Assembly (NCBI RefSeq): GCF_001413955.1
Contig: NZ_LCTZ01000002.1
Coordinates: forward strand, 1,474,501 to 1,538,500
Direction: 5' to 3'
DNA from: Flagellimonas eckloniae
GTDB lineage: Bacteria; Bacteroidota; Bacteroidia; Flavobacteriales; Flavobacteriaceae
DNA length: 64,000 nucleotides
The notes under the pieces were generated by a model, which was not told the origin of the DNA, did not search any database, and saw only the letters and a program-made list of their open reading frames with translations. A program made the translations under genes and the position numbers. Of the stretch, positions 19,624-28,514 are shown piece after piece. Position 1 is the stretch's first letter. The number at the start of each line of letters is the position of its first letter.

Positions 19624-20781
19624 TTATTTTTTGATTAAATGCGCTGGAAAATCTTCTATTTTTTCACAGCAAATTTGTTCCATTACTTGTTGAAGCTCTG
19701 TTTTTAATAATGATATGGTATGATCCCCTCCTTTTTTACCCAATGCAGAAACGCCATACATAAAAGATCTTCCCATAAAGGTAAATGCTGCTCCAGATGC
19801 TAGCGATCTAGCAACATCCGGTCCAGAGCGCAGACCACTGTCCATCATTACCGTAATTTTATCTCCATATTTTTCCGCTATCCGAGAAAGTGGTTTAATC
19901 GTGGATTCACCGGCGTCTAATTGTCTTCCTCCATGATTGGATACAATAACACCATCAAGACCTAACTTTATGGCTTTTTCTGCATCAGCTTCGTTTGCAA
20001 CACCTTTTAACACCAACTTCCCTTTCCACATATCCCGTATAGGCTTAATTTTTTCTTCGTTAAGCCTACCAGAAAAGGTTTGGTCCATGAATTTTCCCAA
20101 TTGTTTCAAATCCAAGTTTTTGGGCATATATGGTTTTAAAGTCTGAAAGTTTGGTTGTCCATATTTAAGGGTTTGTAAAGCCCAATGTGGTCTGCCAAAA
20201 ACTTGGATTATATTCTTTATGTTCATTTTTGGTGGCATGGCCAATCCGTTTCTTATATCTCTTGGCCTAAAACCGAATGTTGGCACATCACACAGGATTA
20301 CCAGCACAGGGCATTCGGCAGCATCAGCTCTTTTGATGATATCATCCCGTAAACTATTCTCCGCTGGATGGTACAATTGAAACCACGCTTTTCCCTCGGT
20401 TATTTCAGCAACTCGTTCAATGCTGCTTGTGGTTACCGTACTTAATATAAAAGGAATGTTATGCTCAAAAGCTGCTTTTGCCAAGATTTCCGGGGAATTG
20501 GGCCACATAAGTCCTTGTAATCCAACTGGTGCTATTCCAAAAGGTGCATCATATGTTTGACCAAAGAGATTGGTTTTCATGTTAGACCCAGTATGTTTAC
20601 TCAAATAGTAGGGCAACAACTCAACATCTCGAATCTCAGCAGTATTTTTATGCAGATTGACATCTTCGTTGCAACCTCCATCCAAGTACTCAAATGCAAA
20701 CTTTGGAATTTTTTTCTTAGCCCTTTCCCTTAAGTCGGATATGGAAGGGTAGTTTGTATTTAATGATAATTTCTTGCTCAT
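19624..20781 (-). CDS. lldD: FMN-dependent alpha-hydroxy-acid oxidising enzyme, probable L-lactate dehydrogenase
   Basis: A 385-residue TIM-barrel flavoprotein. Visible markers: F-E-Y-L-D-G-G near residue 30, A-P-V-G-L-Q-G-L near 84, W-F-Q-L-Y near 133, K-G-V near 259, and V-S-N-H-G-G-R-Q-L-D with catalytic H283 and substrate-binding R286. Members oxidise L-lactate, glycolate or other 2-hydroxy acids. Here L-lactate is the strong choice because the diketo-acid hydrolase of the same operon should release pyruvate plus L-lactate. The start overlaps the mutarotase stop by 4 bases. No membrane helix was seen, but related lactate dehydrogenases associate with the inner membrane. Confidence 0.88.
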   Translation of the reverse strand: MSKKLSLNTNYPSISDLRERAKKKIPKFAFEYLDGGCNEDVNLHKNTAEIRDVELLPYYLSKHTGSNMKTNLFGQTYDAPFGIAPVGLQGLMWPNSPEILAKAAFEHNIPFILSTVTTSSIERVAEITEGKAWFQLYHPAENSLRDDIIKRADAAECPVLVILCDVPTFGFRPRDIRNGLAMPPKMNIKNIIQVFGRPHWALQTLKYGQPNFQTLKPYMPKNLDLKQLGKFMDQTFSGRLNEEKIKPIRDMWKGKLVLKGVANEADAEKAIKLGLDGVIVSNHGGRQLDAGESTIKPLSRIAEKYGDKITVMMDSGLRSGPDVARSLASGAAFTFMGRSFMYGVSALGKKGGDHTISLLKTELQQVMEQICCEKIEDFPAHLIKK

Positions 20782-21107
20782 AATTCAAAAATATGTTCCA
20801 TCAATCTCCATTTTTCTCCCGGTTCTGCTTTTGGAAGTGCTTGTTGATATTTCCACATCAAGGTTTCCCATTCTTGGACTTTTGGGTTATTCTCGTCTTT
20901 TTTTTGTTTTGCTTCAAATGAGAAGGTATCATCAACATCCATTATCATAAATAACCTATTTTCCACCAAATAGATATCCAATTTTTCTATTCCTGAGGTT
21001 TTAATGCTTTCAATAATCTCTGGCCATACATTTTGATGGTATTTTTTATACTCCAAAATTAATTCAGAATCATCTTTTAAATCCAATGCAAAACAATGAC
21101 GTTTCAT
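20778..21107 (-). CDS. Sugar mutarotase of the L-rhamnose mutarotase (RhaM) family, probable L-fucose mutarotase
   Basis: A 109-residue protein with the RhaM/YiiL dimeric ferredoxin-like pattern: F-A-L-D-L-K-D-D near residue 6, Y-H-Q-N-V-W-P-E-I with H24 at the catalytic-His position, a central Y-L-V-E-N-R-L-F-M segment and a C-terminal W-R-L-M-E-H-I-F. The family interconverts alpha and beta pyranose anomers of 6-deoxy sugars. It is not the FucU-type mutarotase, yet it sits between a FucP-like permease and lactate dehydrogenase in a fucose operon, so L-fucose is the inferred substrate. Nine bases separate it from the permease gene. Confidence 0.85.
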   Translation of the reverse strand: MKRHCFALDLKDDSELILEYKKYHQNVWPEIIESIKTSGIEKLDIYLVENRLFMIMDVDDTFSFEAKQKKDENNPKVQEWETLMWKYQQALPKAEPGEKWRLMEHIFEL

Positions 21108-21116
21108 TATTATTTT

Positions 21117-22427
21117 TTATTTCCCTAAATGTAGTTTATGCACTTTATTACCGTAAAATGCAATCAACAGAAAACACACTAAAGGTAGTACAAAAGAAAA
21201 ATTAACTTCCGCCACACCTAAGATTTTGGTATCGTTTACCCCTGTTCCACCTGCATCAATTATCAAACCTTGCAAACCTGGCATTACGGCCCCTCCCACT
21301 ATGGCCATAACAAGACCAGCGGCTCCAATTTTAGATTGTTCTTCATCCAATCCTTCCAATGCTGTGCCATATATAGTAGGAAACATCAAGGACATGAAAA
21401 AAGATGCCGCAACTAAACAATATAACCCAAGTATGCCTTCAATTGCGATTGCGCCAACGGCCACTAAGCCTGCTAAAAGGGAAAAGTACATAAGTAATTT
21501 GCCCGATGAAACAAAACGCAGCATATATGTTCCAATAGCCCGACCGACCAAGAAAAGGATAAATGCAGCAAATTGATAGTTGGCAGCAGTTTCACTATCT
21601 ATACCAATTGCCTCTGCATATTGATAAATATAGGTCCAGCACATAATTTGTGCCCCTACATTACATATTTGGGCAATCACACCCAGACCATACTTCTTAT
21701 TTGAAAAAAGTGAAGAAAACGTCTTACCTATACTTGGAATTTCCCCATCGCCTTTTGCCTGGGGCATTTTACTAATCGCAATCAAAATGAAAACCCCAAT
21801 GATAACCAATCCCAGTATAACATATGGGTCGCGTATTACTGCTAAATCTGATGTACGGATTAAAGCTTTTTTCGCTTCATCCAAAACAGAATAGTTCTCT
21901 ATATCATCGGATTGCAAATTTTTAAGAACAAATTGTTGCGCAATCAAAAGTCCCAGAATTAACCCCACCGGGTTAAACGCCTGTGCCAAATTCAACCTTT
22001 GAGTGGCTGTTCTTGGGTCGCCCATAGCCAAAATATAGGGATTTGCCGTAGTTTCTAAAAAAGCAAGACCAAAAGTTAAAATGTATAATCCTAAACAGAA
22101 AAACCAAAACTGTTCTGTTATTGCAGCTGGATAAAATAGCAAAGCACCTCCCGCATATAATGCCAAACCTATTAACACTCCAACTTTATACGAGTACTTT
22201 CTTACAAAAAGTGCAGCTGGCAAAGCCATACAGAAATATCCACCATAAAAAGCCATTTGCACCCATGAAGCTTGTGCATTTGATAGTTCCAATATTTTTT
22301 TAAACGCCTGAACCATTGGGTCTGTTACCGCGTTGGCAAAACCCCAAAGAGCAAATAAAGACGTTATTAGGATAAATGGAATTATTACTTTTTTTGATAC
22401 TACTGGTGGTTTTTGGTTTTCTTCCAT
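21117..22427 (-). CDS. fucP: FucP-like L-fucose:H+ symporter (MFS)
   Basis: A 436-residue major facilitator protein with about 12 helices. The opening S-L-F-A-L-W-G-F-A-N-A-V-T-D-P-M near residue 20, W-V-Q-M-A-F-Y-G-G-Y near 55 and F-L-E-T-T-A-N-P-Y near 124 are characteristic of the FucP/glucose-galactose transporter branch. It imports L-fucose across the inner membrane with protons. It lies directly between the SDR dehydrogenase and the mutarotase genes, in line with uptake followed by anomer conversion and oxidation. A related hexose is possible, but the operon makes fucose by far the best guess. Confidence 0.88.
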   Translation of the reverse strand: MEENQKPPVVSKKVIIPFILITSLFALWGFANAVTDPMVQAFKKILELSNAQASWVQMAFYGGYFCMALPAALFVRKYSYKVGVLIGLALYAGGALLFYPAAITEQFWFFCLGLYILTFGLAFLETTANPYILAMGDPRTATQRLNLAQAFNPVGLILGLLIAQQFVLKNLQSDDIENYSVLDEAKKALIRTSDLAVIRDPYVILGLVIIGVFILIAISKMPQAKGDGEIPSIGKTFSSLFSNKKYGLGVIAQICNVGAQIMCWTYIYQYAEAIGIDSETAANYQFAAFILFLVGRAIGTYMLRFVSSGKLLMYFSLLAGLVAVGAIAIEGILGLYCLVAASFFMSLMFPTIYGTALEGLDEEQSKIGAAGLVMAIVGGAVMPGLQGLIIDAGGTGVNDTKILGVAEVNFSFVLPLVCFLLIAFYGNKVHKLHLGK

Positions 22428-22444
22428 GTTTGGTTTTTACTAAT

Positions 22445-23224
22445 TTATAAAGATCTGTCCAAGTGGGTATACCCACCATCAACAAATATCAATTGTCCGG
22501 TTGTATGACTCGATTTTTTTGAAAGCAGGAATGATACCATATCTGCAATTTCTGTGGTCGTGGTCATTCTGTTCTCCAAAGGAATCTTATCGGTAATTTC
22601 GCTTAGTTTCTCTTCTGGGTTTTCAAATGTTTTTATCCATTTTTCATACAATGGCGTATAACACTCCGCTACAATAAGAGCATTTACCCGAATTGAATAC
22701 GGAAGCAATTCCACAGCCCATTCCCGGGTCAGTGCGTTTCGGCCTCCATTGGCCGCAGCATAACCTGATGTTCCTCCTTGGCCCGTGAATGAGGTTTTGG
22801 AACCAATGTTCACAATAGCTCCCTTGCTTTTCTTTAATTCTGGTAACGCATTTTGCGCCATAAGGTAATAGTGGGTAAGATTACGATGCAAGGATCTTAC
22901 AAAATCAGCATGATTTCCATTTTCTAGACCCACGGAGTCATTAATTCCAGCATTGTTGACTAATCCATCTATTCGCTTATATGTATTTATTGCAGTATTC
23001 ACTGCATTTTTACACTGCTCAGGATCCGTAAGCTCAGCAATGAAATAACTAGCCTGGCCACCATCATTTTCAATTTGGGAAACTGTTGCAATTAAATTTT
23101 CTTTATTTCTGCCAAGAATGAATAGTATGGCTCCTTCCTGAGCTAAAGCTAAACATATCCCTTTACCAATTCCAGAGGAACCTCCGGTTACAATTATAAC
23201 TTTATCTTTTAATTCTAAATCCAT
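22445..23224 (-). CDS. SDR family oxidoreductase, probable L-fucose 1-dehydrogenase
   Basis: A 259-residue short-chain dehydrogenase. The nucleotide site T-G-G-S-S-G-I-G (residues 13-20), V-N-N-A-G (89-93) and S142 are normal. The catalytic Y-x-x-x-K motif, however, reads Y155-A-A-A-N159: the Lys is Asn, read directly from the codon AAT. In the operon it is the only spare dehydrogenase, so oxidation of L-fucose to L-fuconolactone is the inferred job. The gene lies 1 base from the GH29 stop and 17 bases from the permease start. Either the family branch tolerates the Asn, or activity is changed; the protein is otherwise complete with the C-terminal D-G-G-Y cap. Confidence 0.8.
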   Translation of the reverse strand: MDLELKDKVIIVTGGSSGIGKGICLALAQEGAILFILGRNKENLIATVSQIENDGGQASYFIAELTDPEQCKNAVNTAINTYKRIDGLVNNAGINDSVGLENGNHADFVRSLHRNLTHYYLMAQNALPELKKSKGAIVNIGSKTSFTGQGGTSGYAAANGGRNALTREWAVELLPYSIRVNALIVAECYTPLYEKWIKTFENPEEKLSEITDKIPLENRMTTTTEIADMVSFLLSKKSSHTTGQLIFVDGGYTHLDRSL

Positions 23225-23225
23225 T

Positions 23226-24668
23226 CTATTCTATAATCCTTTCTTCACCTATTATTTTAAATACCCATGCACTTGATTCTGCCAAGTTAATTTTTGCTTC
23301 TTTAGGCAACTCTATGGACAATCCATCTATATCTGAAAAAGTATATGCTATGGGTTTGTTGTAGCCCAAGAGCATAATTTCGGAATCTTTAGCTGGTTTT
23401 ACGTAATTGAGCTTAATATTTTCTGCAGTGTTATCAAAAGAAGCAACATAATAGATGCTTTCTTCTTTTTTCTTAATGTAGCGAAAGTTTTCACCTTCTT
23501 TGTAGTTTCTATCAAGCTTTTCGGTTTCATAAATGGCCTCTCCATTTATTTTCAACCAATCTCCCATTTTTTGTAACCTTTCAACACTTGGTACTGGAAT
23601 AATACCTTCAGCTGTTGGTCCTACATTGAGTAAATAGTTTCCACCTTTTGCAGCAACATCCACCAAATTGAAAATCAAGACCTCAGCATCCTTCCAATTA
23701 TGATCATTGGTTTTAAATCCCCAAGTATCGTTCATCGTCATACAGGACTCCCAGTCAACATCTGCTGTTCCTGCTAAAATTTCTTGTTCAGGTGTTCCAA
23801 AATCGCCAATATATTTATCATCACTATTCATTCCTTGGTACCCCTGTCTTCCTTTGTCCACTCGATTATTAATAATCAAGCTAGGTTTGAGTTCTCTAAG
23901 GTATTGGTAAAGGTCAAGCCCCATTTCATGTGTATAGGCAGGAATCCATTCTCCATCAAACCATAGAACTTCTGGGTCATAGTTTTCAATAAGTTCTTTG
24001 AGTTGTGGTTTCATATAATGCTCCACGTATTCTGGAAACTCTGGGTTTATAAGCGTACTATCCAAACTGTTATATTTTGGATATTTTTTTCCTTGTGCCT
24101 GTGGATGGTGCCAGTCCATTATGGAATGGTACATCCCAAAACTAATACCTTCTTCTTTACAAGCAGCAGAAAGCTCTTTTAAAATATCCCTTTTGAAGGG
24201 TGTATAATCCACCATATCATACTCTGAATATTTTGAATCCCAAAGGGCAAAACCATCATGGTGCTTTGAAGTAATTATCACATATTTCATACCAGCCTGC
24301 TTCATAATCTTTGCCCATTCTCTGGCATCAAAATCTACCGGGTTGAATTTTTTGGCAAATTTTTCATATTCTTCTACAGGTATTTTCCCTTTTTCCATAA
24401 TCCATTCGCCAATACCTTTTACTTCTTCGCCATTATATATTCCTGCAGGAACGGAATATACACCCCAATGAATAAACATGCCAAACTTAGCATCTCTCCA
24501 CCACTTCATCCGAGCATCAAAATCCTTATCTGATTCCTTTAGATAATCAACTTTTGCAATTTCCTCGGATGCCATTTGGTCTGTGTTCTCCTTCTTCTGC
24601 TCTTTGCATGAAAAGGAGAGGGATATCATCAAAAAAAGTAGTGCAATTGGTTTTAGATTATACTTCAT
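23226..24668 (-). CDS. GH29 alpha-L-fucosidase, lipoprotein (copy 2)
   Basis: A 480-residue lipoprotein (signal to Cys21, in S-F-S-C). GH29 markers are K-F-G-M-F-I-H-W-G near 61, T-S-K-H-H-D-G-F near 133-140, and V-L-W-F-D-G-E-W with nucleophile D238. L-L-N-V-G-P-T lies near residue 350, and a short beta-sandwich closes the protein. It frees terminal alpha-L-fucose, probably in the periplasm or at the outer membrane, directly feeding the neighbouring FucP permease. The gene is embedded in the catabolic operon, 20 bases after the lactonase gene, so it is co-induced with fucose breakdown. Confidence 0.93.
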   Translation of the reverse strand: MKYNLKPIALLFLMISLSFSCKEQKKENTDQMASEEIAKVDYLKESDKDFDARMKWWRDAKFGMFIHWGVYSVPAGIYNGEEVKGIGEWIMEKGKIPVEEYEKFAKKFNPVDFDAREWAKIMKQAGMKYVIITSKHHDGFALWDSKYSEYDMVDYTPFKRDILKELSAACKEEGISFGMYHSIMDWHHPQAQGKKYPKYNSLDSTLINPEFPEYVEHYMKPQLKELIENYDPEVLWFDGEWIPAYTHEMGLDLYQYLRELKPSLIINNRVDKGRQGYQGMNSDDKYIGDFGTPEQEILAGTADVDWESCMTMNDTWGFKTNDHNWKDAEVLIFNLVDVAAKGGNYLLNVGPTAEGIIPVPSVERLQKMGDWLKINGEAIYETEKLDRNYKEGENFRYIKKKEESIYYVASFDNTAENIKLNYVKPAKDSEIMLLGYNKPIAYTFSDIDGLSIELPKEAKINLAESSAWVFKIIGEERIIE

Positions 24669-24688
24669 TTACTATGAATCTTATTAAT

Positions 24689-25519
24689 TTATGCCGATAG
24701 TTTATAAAAGCTGGCTGCTGCACCTCCTAATATGTTATTTTGCTCATCTTTGGTCAATTGCCTAATGTATTCTTTTACAATTCCAAATACCTCATCGTAC
24801 TTACCTGCCAATAAACATACAGGCCAGTCCGAACCATACATGATACGATCTGTACCAAACGCATTTATTATTTTTTCAATATATGGATAAATATCATGTG
24901 GTTTCCAGTTATTCCAATCTGCTTCAGTCACCATTCCCGATAATTTGCAATATACATTTGGATGTTTGGCGAGTGCTTCAATATCAGCTCTCCAATTGTC
25001 CATTTCTCCATCTTTAATATTGGGCTTCCCCAAATGGTCCAACACAAAGCGTTGTTCTGGAAAACGTTCTACCAATGCTATACTATTCTTCAATTGATTT
25101 GGAAATACCAAAATATCATAAGATAGATCAAACTGTTTCAATTGCTCAATTCCATGCTGAAACGACTTTTGTAACATAAAATCGTTATTCTCAGCTTGAA
25201 GAATATGTCTAACTCCCTTAAAATATGGGTTTTTTGAAAAATGCCCCAACCGTTCCGAAACATTGGAAGCACACAAATCCACCCAACCAACAACACCTTT
25301 TATAAAGTTGTTTTCGTTGGCCAAGTGCAATAAAAATTCAGTTTCCTTTTCAGATTGGTCAGCCTGTACTGCTACACAGCCATCAATTCCATTTTGTTCC
25401 AGTAAATCTTCCAAGTCATCAGGGAAAAAATCCCTACGAATAGTTTCCATAGAGTCATCAATCCAACTATCTCTAATAGGATCATATTTCCAAAAATGTT
25501 GATGACTATCTATTTTCAT
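24689..25519 (-). CDS. Amidohydrolase, probable L-fuconolactonase
   Basis: A 276-residue TIM-barrel amidohydrolase of the small lactonase type. It opens with I-D-S-H-Q-H-F-W (metal His6 and His8), has the barrel His in L-D-H-L-G-K-P near 149, C-K-L-S-G near 187 and the catalytic Asp in M-Y-G-S-D-W-P near 230. This pattern is the COG3618-type group that contains L-fucono-1,5-lactonase and L-rhamnono-lactonase. It would hydrolyse L-fuconolactone to L-fuconate. Its start codon overlaps the stop of the diketo-acid hydrolase gene by one base (TAATG), a sign of coupled translation. Confidence 0.88.
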   Translation of the reverse strand: MKIDSHQHFWKYDPIRDSWIDDSMETIRRDFFPDDLEDLLEQNGIDGCVAVQADQSEKETEFLLHLANENNFIKGVVGWVDLCASNVSERLGHFSKNPYFKGVRHILQAENNDFMLQKSFQHGIEQLKQFDLSYDILVFPNQLKNSIALVERFPEQRFVLDHLGKPNIKDGEMDNWRADIEALAKHPNVYCKLSGMVTEADWNNWKPHDIYPYIEKIINAFGTDRIMYGSDWPVCLLAGKYDEVFGIVKEYIRQLTKDEQNNILGGAAASFYKLSA

Positions 25520-26373
25520 TACTTATATGCCTTGGCAAGCTGTTTTGAAGTACCCAAACCTTTTATACCCAACTCAACCACATCACCTGCCTTTAGGTAT
25601 TTAGGAGGATCAAATCCTAGTCCCACACCAAAAGGTGTTCCTGTTGAAATAATATCTCCTGGCAACAAGGTCATATATTGACTAATATAGCTTACAAGTT
25701 GGGGGATATTAAAAACCAAATCTGAGGTGTTGCTATGTTGCATCGTTTCTCCATTGAGCGTTAACCAAAGGTCCAAATCATGCGGATCCGCTATTTCATC
25801 CCTACTTACAACGTAAGGTCCAATCGGGGCAAATGTGTCACAACTTTTGCCTTTTACCCATTGACCTTCTTTTTCAAGTTGGAATTCCCGTTCACTATAA
25901 TCATTATGTAAAACGTACCCTGCAACATGGTTCATTGCATCTACTTCTTCTACATAGCTTGCTTTTTGTCCGATGACCACTCCCAATTCAACTTCCCAAT
26001 CCGTCTTTTTACTTCCTTTTGGGATTACAACATCATCATTTGGACCTACAATGGCTGATGTAGCCTTGAAGAACAACACAGGTTCTTTGGGAAGCTCCAT
26101 TCCGCTTTCCTCAGCATGTTTTGCATAATTAAGACCAACGCAAACTATTTTCGAGGGTCTTTTAATTGGAGGGCCAAGTCTGGTTTCCAAATCTACATTA
26201 GGTAATTCTTCGGTTTGGACTTCTATCCATGATTCAAGTCTATCTATACCATTGGACCCAAAAAAAGATTCGTCAAAATCTTCCCCAAAACCCGAAACAT
26301 CTAATCGTTCCCCATTGTTTAACTCAATTCCTGGTTTTTCTTTTCCCGCGTTTCCAAATCGGATTAATTTCAT
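25519..26373 (-). CDS. Fumarylacetoacetase-family hydrolase, probable 2,4-diketo-3-deoxy-L-fuconate hydrolase
   Basis: A 284-residue FAH-fold enzyme. Visible are the N-terminal cap, K-I-V-C-V-G-L-N-Y near residue 71, D-W-E-V-E-L-G-V-V with metal-binding acidic residues near 125, G-Y-V-L-H-N-D-Y-S, and T-G-T-P-F-G-V-G near 241. In the non-phosphorylative fucose route this family cleaves 2,4-diketo-3-deoxy-L-fuconate to pyruvate and L-lactate. The gene lies 16 bases after the keto-acid dehydrogenase gene and overlaps the lactonase gene by one base. Other beta-diketo acid substrates occur in the family, but the operon makes this assignment strong. Confidence 0.9.
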   Translation of the reverse strand: MKLIRFGNAGKEKPGIELNNGERLDVSGFGEDFDESFFGSNGIDRLESWIEVQTEELPNVDLETRLGPPIKRPSKIVCVGLNYAKHAEESGMELPKEPVLFFKATSAIVGPNDDVVIPKGSKKTDWEVELGVVIGQKASYVEEVDAMNHVAGYVLHNDYSEREFQLEKEGQWVKGKSCDTFAPIGPYVVSRDEIADPHDLDLWLTLNGETMQHSNTSDLVFNIPQLVSYISQYMTLLPGDIISTGTPFGVGLGFDPPKYLKAGDVVELGIKGLGTSKQLAKAYK

Positions 26374-26389
26374 ATTCTATTTATTTCTA

Positions 26390-27163
26390 TTAACCATTCA
26401 ATTTTATAAATCCTCCATCAATTGGAAAATCTGTTCCTGTAATAAAAGAGGCCTCATCCGAGCATAGATAGAGGGCTAGATTTCCTACCTCCTCCGGAGT
26501 TCCCATTCGCCCAATTGGTTGGGTTTTGGATAGTTTTTCAAACATTTCCTCTTCGTTTCCTGGATAGTTTTTTTTGATAAATCCATCAACAAAGGGAGTA
26601 TGTATTCGAGCTGGAGAAATGCTATTGCAACGAATTCCATATTCCAAATAATCCTTGGCAACGGAATAAGTCATAGTAAGAACAGCCCCTTTGCTCATGG
26701 AATAGGCAAATCTATCTGAAATGCCCACTGAAGATGCAATGGAAGCCATATTCAAAATAATACCTCCATTTTTTTTCATGTGGTCGATTACTGCATATAT
26801 ACAATTGTATACTCCTTTGATATTGACATCATAGACCTTGTCCAAATCCGATTCTGAAGTGTTTTCTATATTTCCTATATGCGCAATTCCAGCGTTATTC
26901 ACCAGAATATCCACTCCTTTTGTTTCTAGAATAGGTTTTACTGCCGACACAACATCTTGCTGTTTGGCAACATTGCACTCATAGGCTTGAGCCTCTCCTC
27001 CCTCACTGAGAATCTCATCAACGGTTTCTTTTGCGTTTTCTAAATTCAATTCTAGAATATGTACAAAAGCACCTTGACTGGCAAAGGTTTTGGAAATGGC
27101 CCTACCAATACCACTTCCACCTCCAGTAATCAAAACATTTTTTCCTTTTAGGCTAAACTTCAT
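26390..27163 (-). CDS. SDR family oxidoreductase, probable 2-keto-3-deoxy-L-fuconate dehydrogenase
   Basis: A 257-residue classical SDR with intact motifs: T-G-G-G-S-G-I-G (13-20), N-N-A-G (89-92), S141, and Y154-S-M-S-K158. The closing I-D-G-G-F is typical. In the fucose pathway this enzyme oxidises C4 of 2-keto-3-deoxy-L-fuconate with NAD+, giving the diketo acid cut by the next enzyme. Its start overlaps the end of the fuconate dehydratase gene by 11 bases. It is distinct from the other SDR at 22445, which lacks the catalytic Lys. Confidence 0.88.
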   Translation of the reverse strand: MKFSLKGKNVLITGGGSGIGRAISKTFASQGAFVHILELNLENAKETVDEILSEGGEAQAYECNVAKQQDVVSAVKPILETKGVDILVNNAGIAHIGNIENTSESDLDKVYDVNIKGVYNCIYAVIDHMKKNGGIILNMASIASSVGISDRFAYSMSKGAVLTMTYSVAKDYLEYGIRCNSISPARIHTPFVDGFIKKNYPGNEEEMFEKLSKTQPIGRMGTPEEVGNLALYLCSDEASFITGTDFPIDGGFIKLNG

Positions 27164-28493
27164 ATAAGCTAGTTTTGTCTATTTTCTCATTTTTCCAATA
27201 TTCTCCATTGGGAAAAATATACGTTTTCAAAGAGTCTTCTTTCATAGTTATACTATACCCGGGAAGTTTCGGTGGCATATAAGCCCCATTTTTAATGACA
27301 ACCGGATCATAAAAATGCTCGTGTAAATGATCCACATATTCTATAATCCTATCTTCTTGAGAACCGCTTATTGCAATATAGTCTATCATGGACAAATGTT
27401 GCACATATTCACAGAGTCCAACACCTCCTGCATGTGGGCAAACTGGTATTTTAAATTTAGCGGCCATCAACAAAATGGCCAATATTTCGTTTACCCCTCC
27501 TACCCTGCAACTATCAATCTGACAAATACCTAAAGCACCTGCTTGCATTAATTGTTTAAAAATCACACGGTTTTGACAATGTTCCCCGGTAGCTACTTCT
27601 ATTGGTTTTACAGCTTTTGCAATTTTAGCATGACCCAAAATATCATCTGGACTTGTAGGTTCTTCAATCCACCATGGGTTAAATACCTTCAATGATTCCA
27701 TATTGGTAATGGCTTCGTCCACATCCCATTTTTGATTGGCATCCATCATTAATTTTAAATCATCTCCAATCTCTTCTCGAATGATTGCAGCTCTTCGCAT
27801 ATCATCATCCAAATCTGAACCAACCTTAATTTTCATATGCTTGAAACCCTGTTCTTTTGCCTCCCGACAAAGACGTCTCATTTTATCATCTGAATAGCCC
27901 AACCAACCAGCCGATGTAGTATACGCCGGATATCCATTGGCCAACAAACTATCAATACGCTTTTGCTTGGAATCTTCGTTGTTTTTTAGCATTTGTAATG
28001 CTTCCGAAGGGGTAATGGCGTCAGTAATGTATGTGAAGTCAATACAGGAAACCAATTCTTCTGGAGACATGTCCGCCAAAAGCTTCCAAAGTGGTTTTCC
28101 TTCTATTTTTGCATACAAGTCCCAAACCGCGTTTACCACAGCTCCCGTGGCTAAATGGATTACGCCTTTTTCCGGGCCAAGCCAACGCAATTGACTATCT
28201 CCGGTTATCATCTTCCAAAATTCACCCATATTGGAGGTGAAACTGTCCAATGATTTACCTTTTACTAAATATGAAAGTGATTTTATAGCTTGAACACATA
28301 ATTCATTGCCTCTACCTATGGTAAAAGTGAGTCCGTGTCCTTCAATGTTTTCAGGATGATCAGTTTTTAAGATAACATATGCTGCTGAATAGTCTGGATC
28401 TGGATTCATAGCATCCGAGCCATCAAGAGATTTACTGGTTGGGAATCGAATGTCCTTTACAATAACCTCTGTAATCGTCAATGAGTCTGCCAT
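27153..28493 (-). CDS. L-fuconate dehydratase (enolase superfamily)
   Basis: A 446-residue mandelate-racemase-like dehydratase. I see F-P-T-S-x-x-L-D-G-S-D-A-M near residue 20, a hallmark of fuconate dehydratases, then K-H-M-K-I-K-V-G with the K-x-K base near 215, metal ligands in M-M-D-A-N, W-I-E-E-P and A-T-G-E-H, and C-P-H-A-G-G-V-G near 370. It turns L-fuconate into 2-keto-3-deoxy-L-fuconate. The start is the ATG at 28493. A TTG at 28517 would extend it by 8 residues, but that TTG overlaps a good -7 promoter element. First gene of the ten-gene fucose operon. Confidence 0.94.
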   Translation of the reverse strand: MADSLTITEVIVKDIRFPTSKSLDGSDAMNPDPDYSAAYVILKTDHPENIEGHGLTFTIGRGNELCVQAIKSLSYLVKGKSLDSFTSNMGEFWKMITGDSQLRWLGPEKGVIHLATGAVVNAVWDLYAKIEGKPLWKLLADMSPEELVSCIDFTYITDAITPSEALQMLKNNEDSKQKRIDSLLANGYPAYTTSAGWLGYSDDKMRRLCREAKEQGFKHMKIKVGSDLDDDMRRAAIIREEIGDDLKLMMDANQKWDVDEAITNMESLKVFNPWWIEEPTSPDDILGHAKIAKAVKPIEVATGEHCQNRVIFKQLMQAGALGICQIDSCRVGGVNEILAILLMAAKFKIPVCPHAGGVGLCEYVQHLSMIDYIAISGSQEDRIIEYVDHLHEHFYDPVVIKNGAYMPPKLPGYSITMKEDSLKTYIFPNGEYWKNEKIDKTSLYEV

Positions 28494-28514
28494 TTGGTTA
28501 AATTTTAAACTAAA

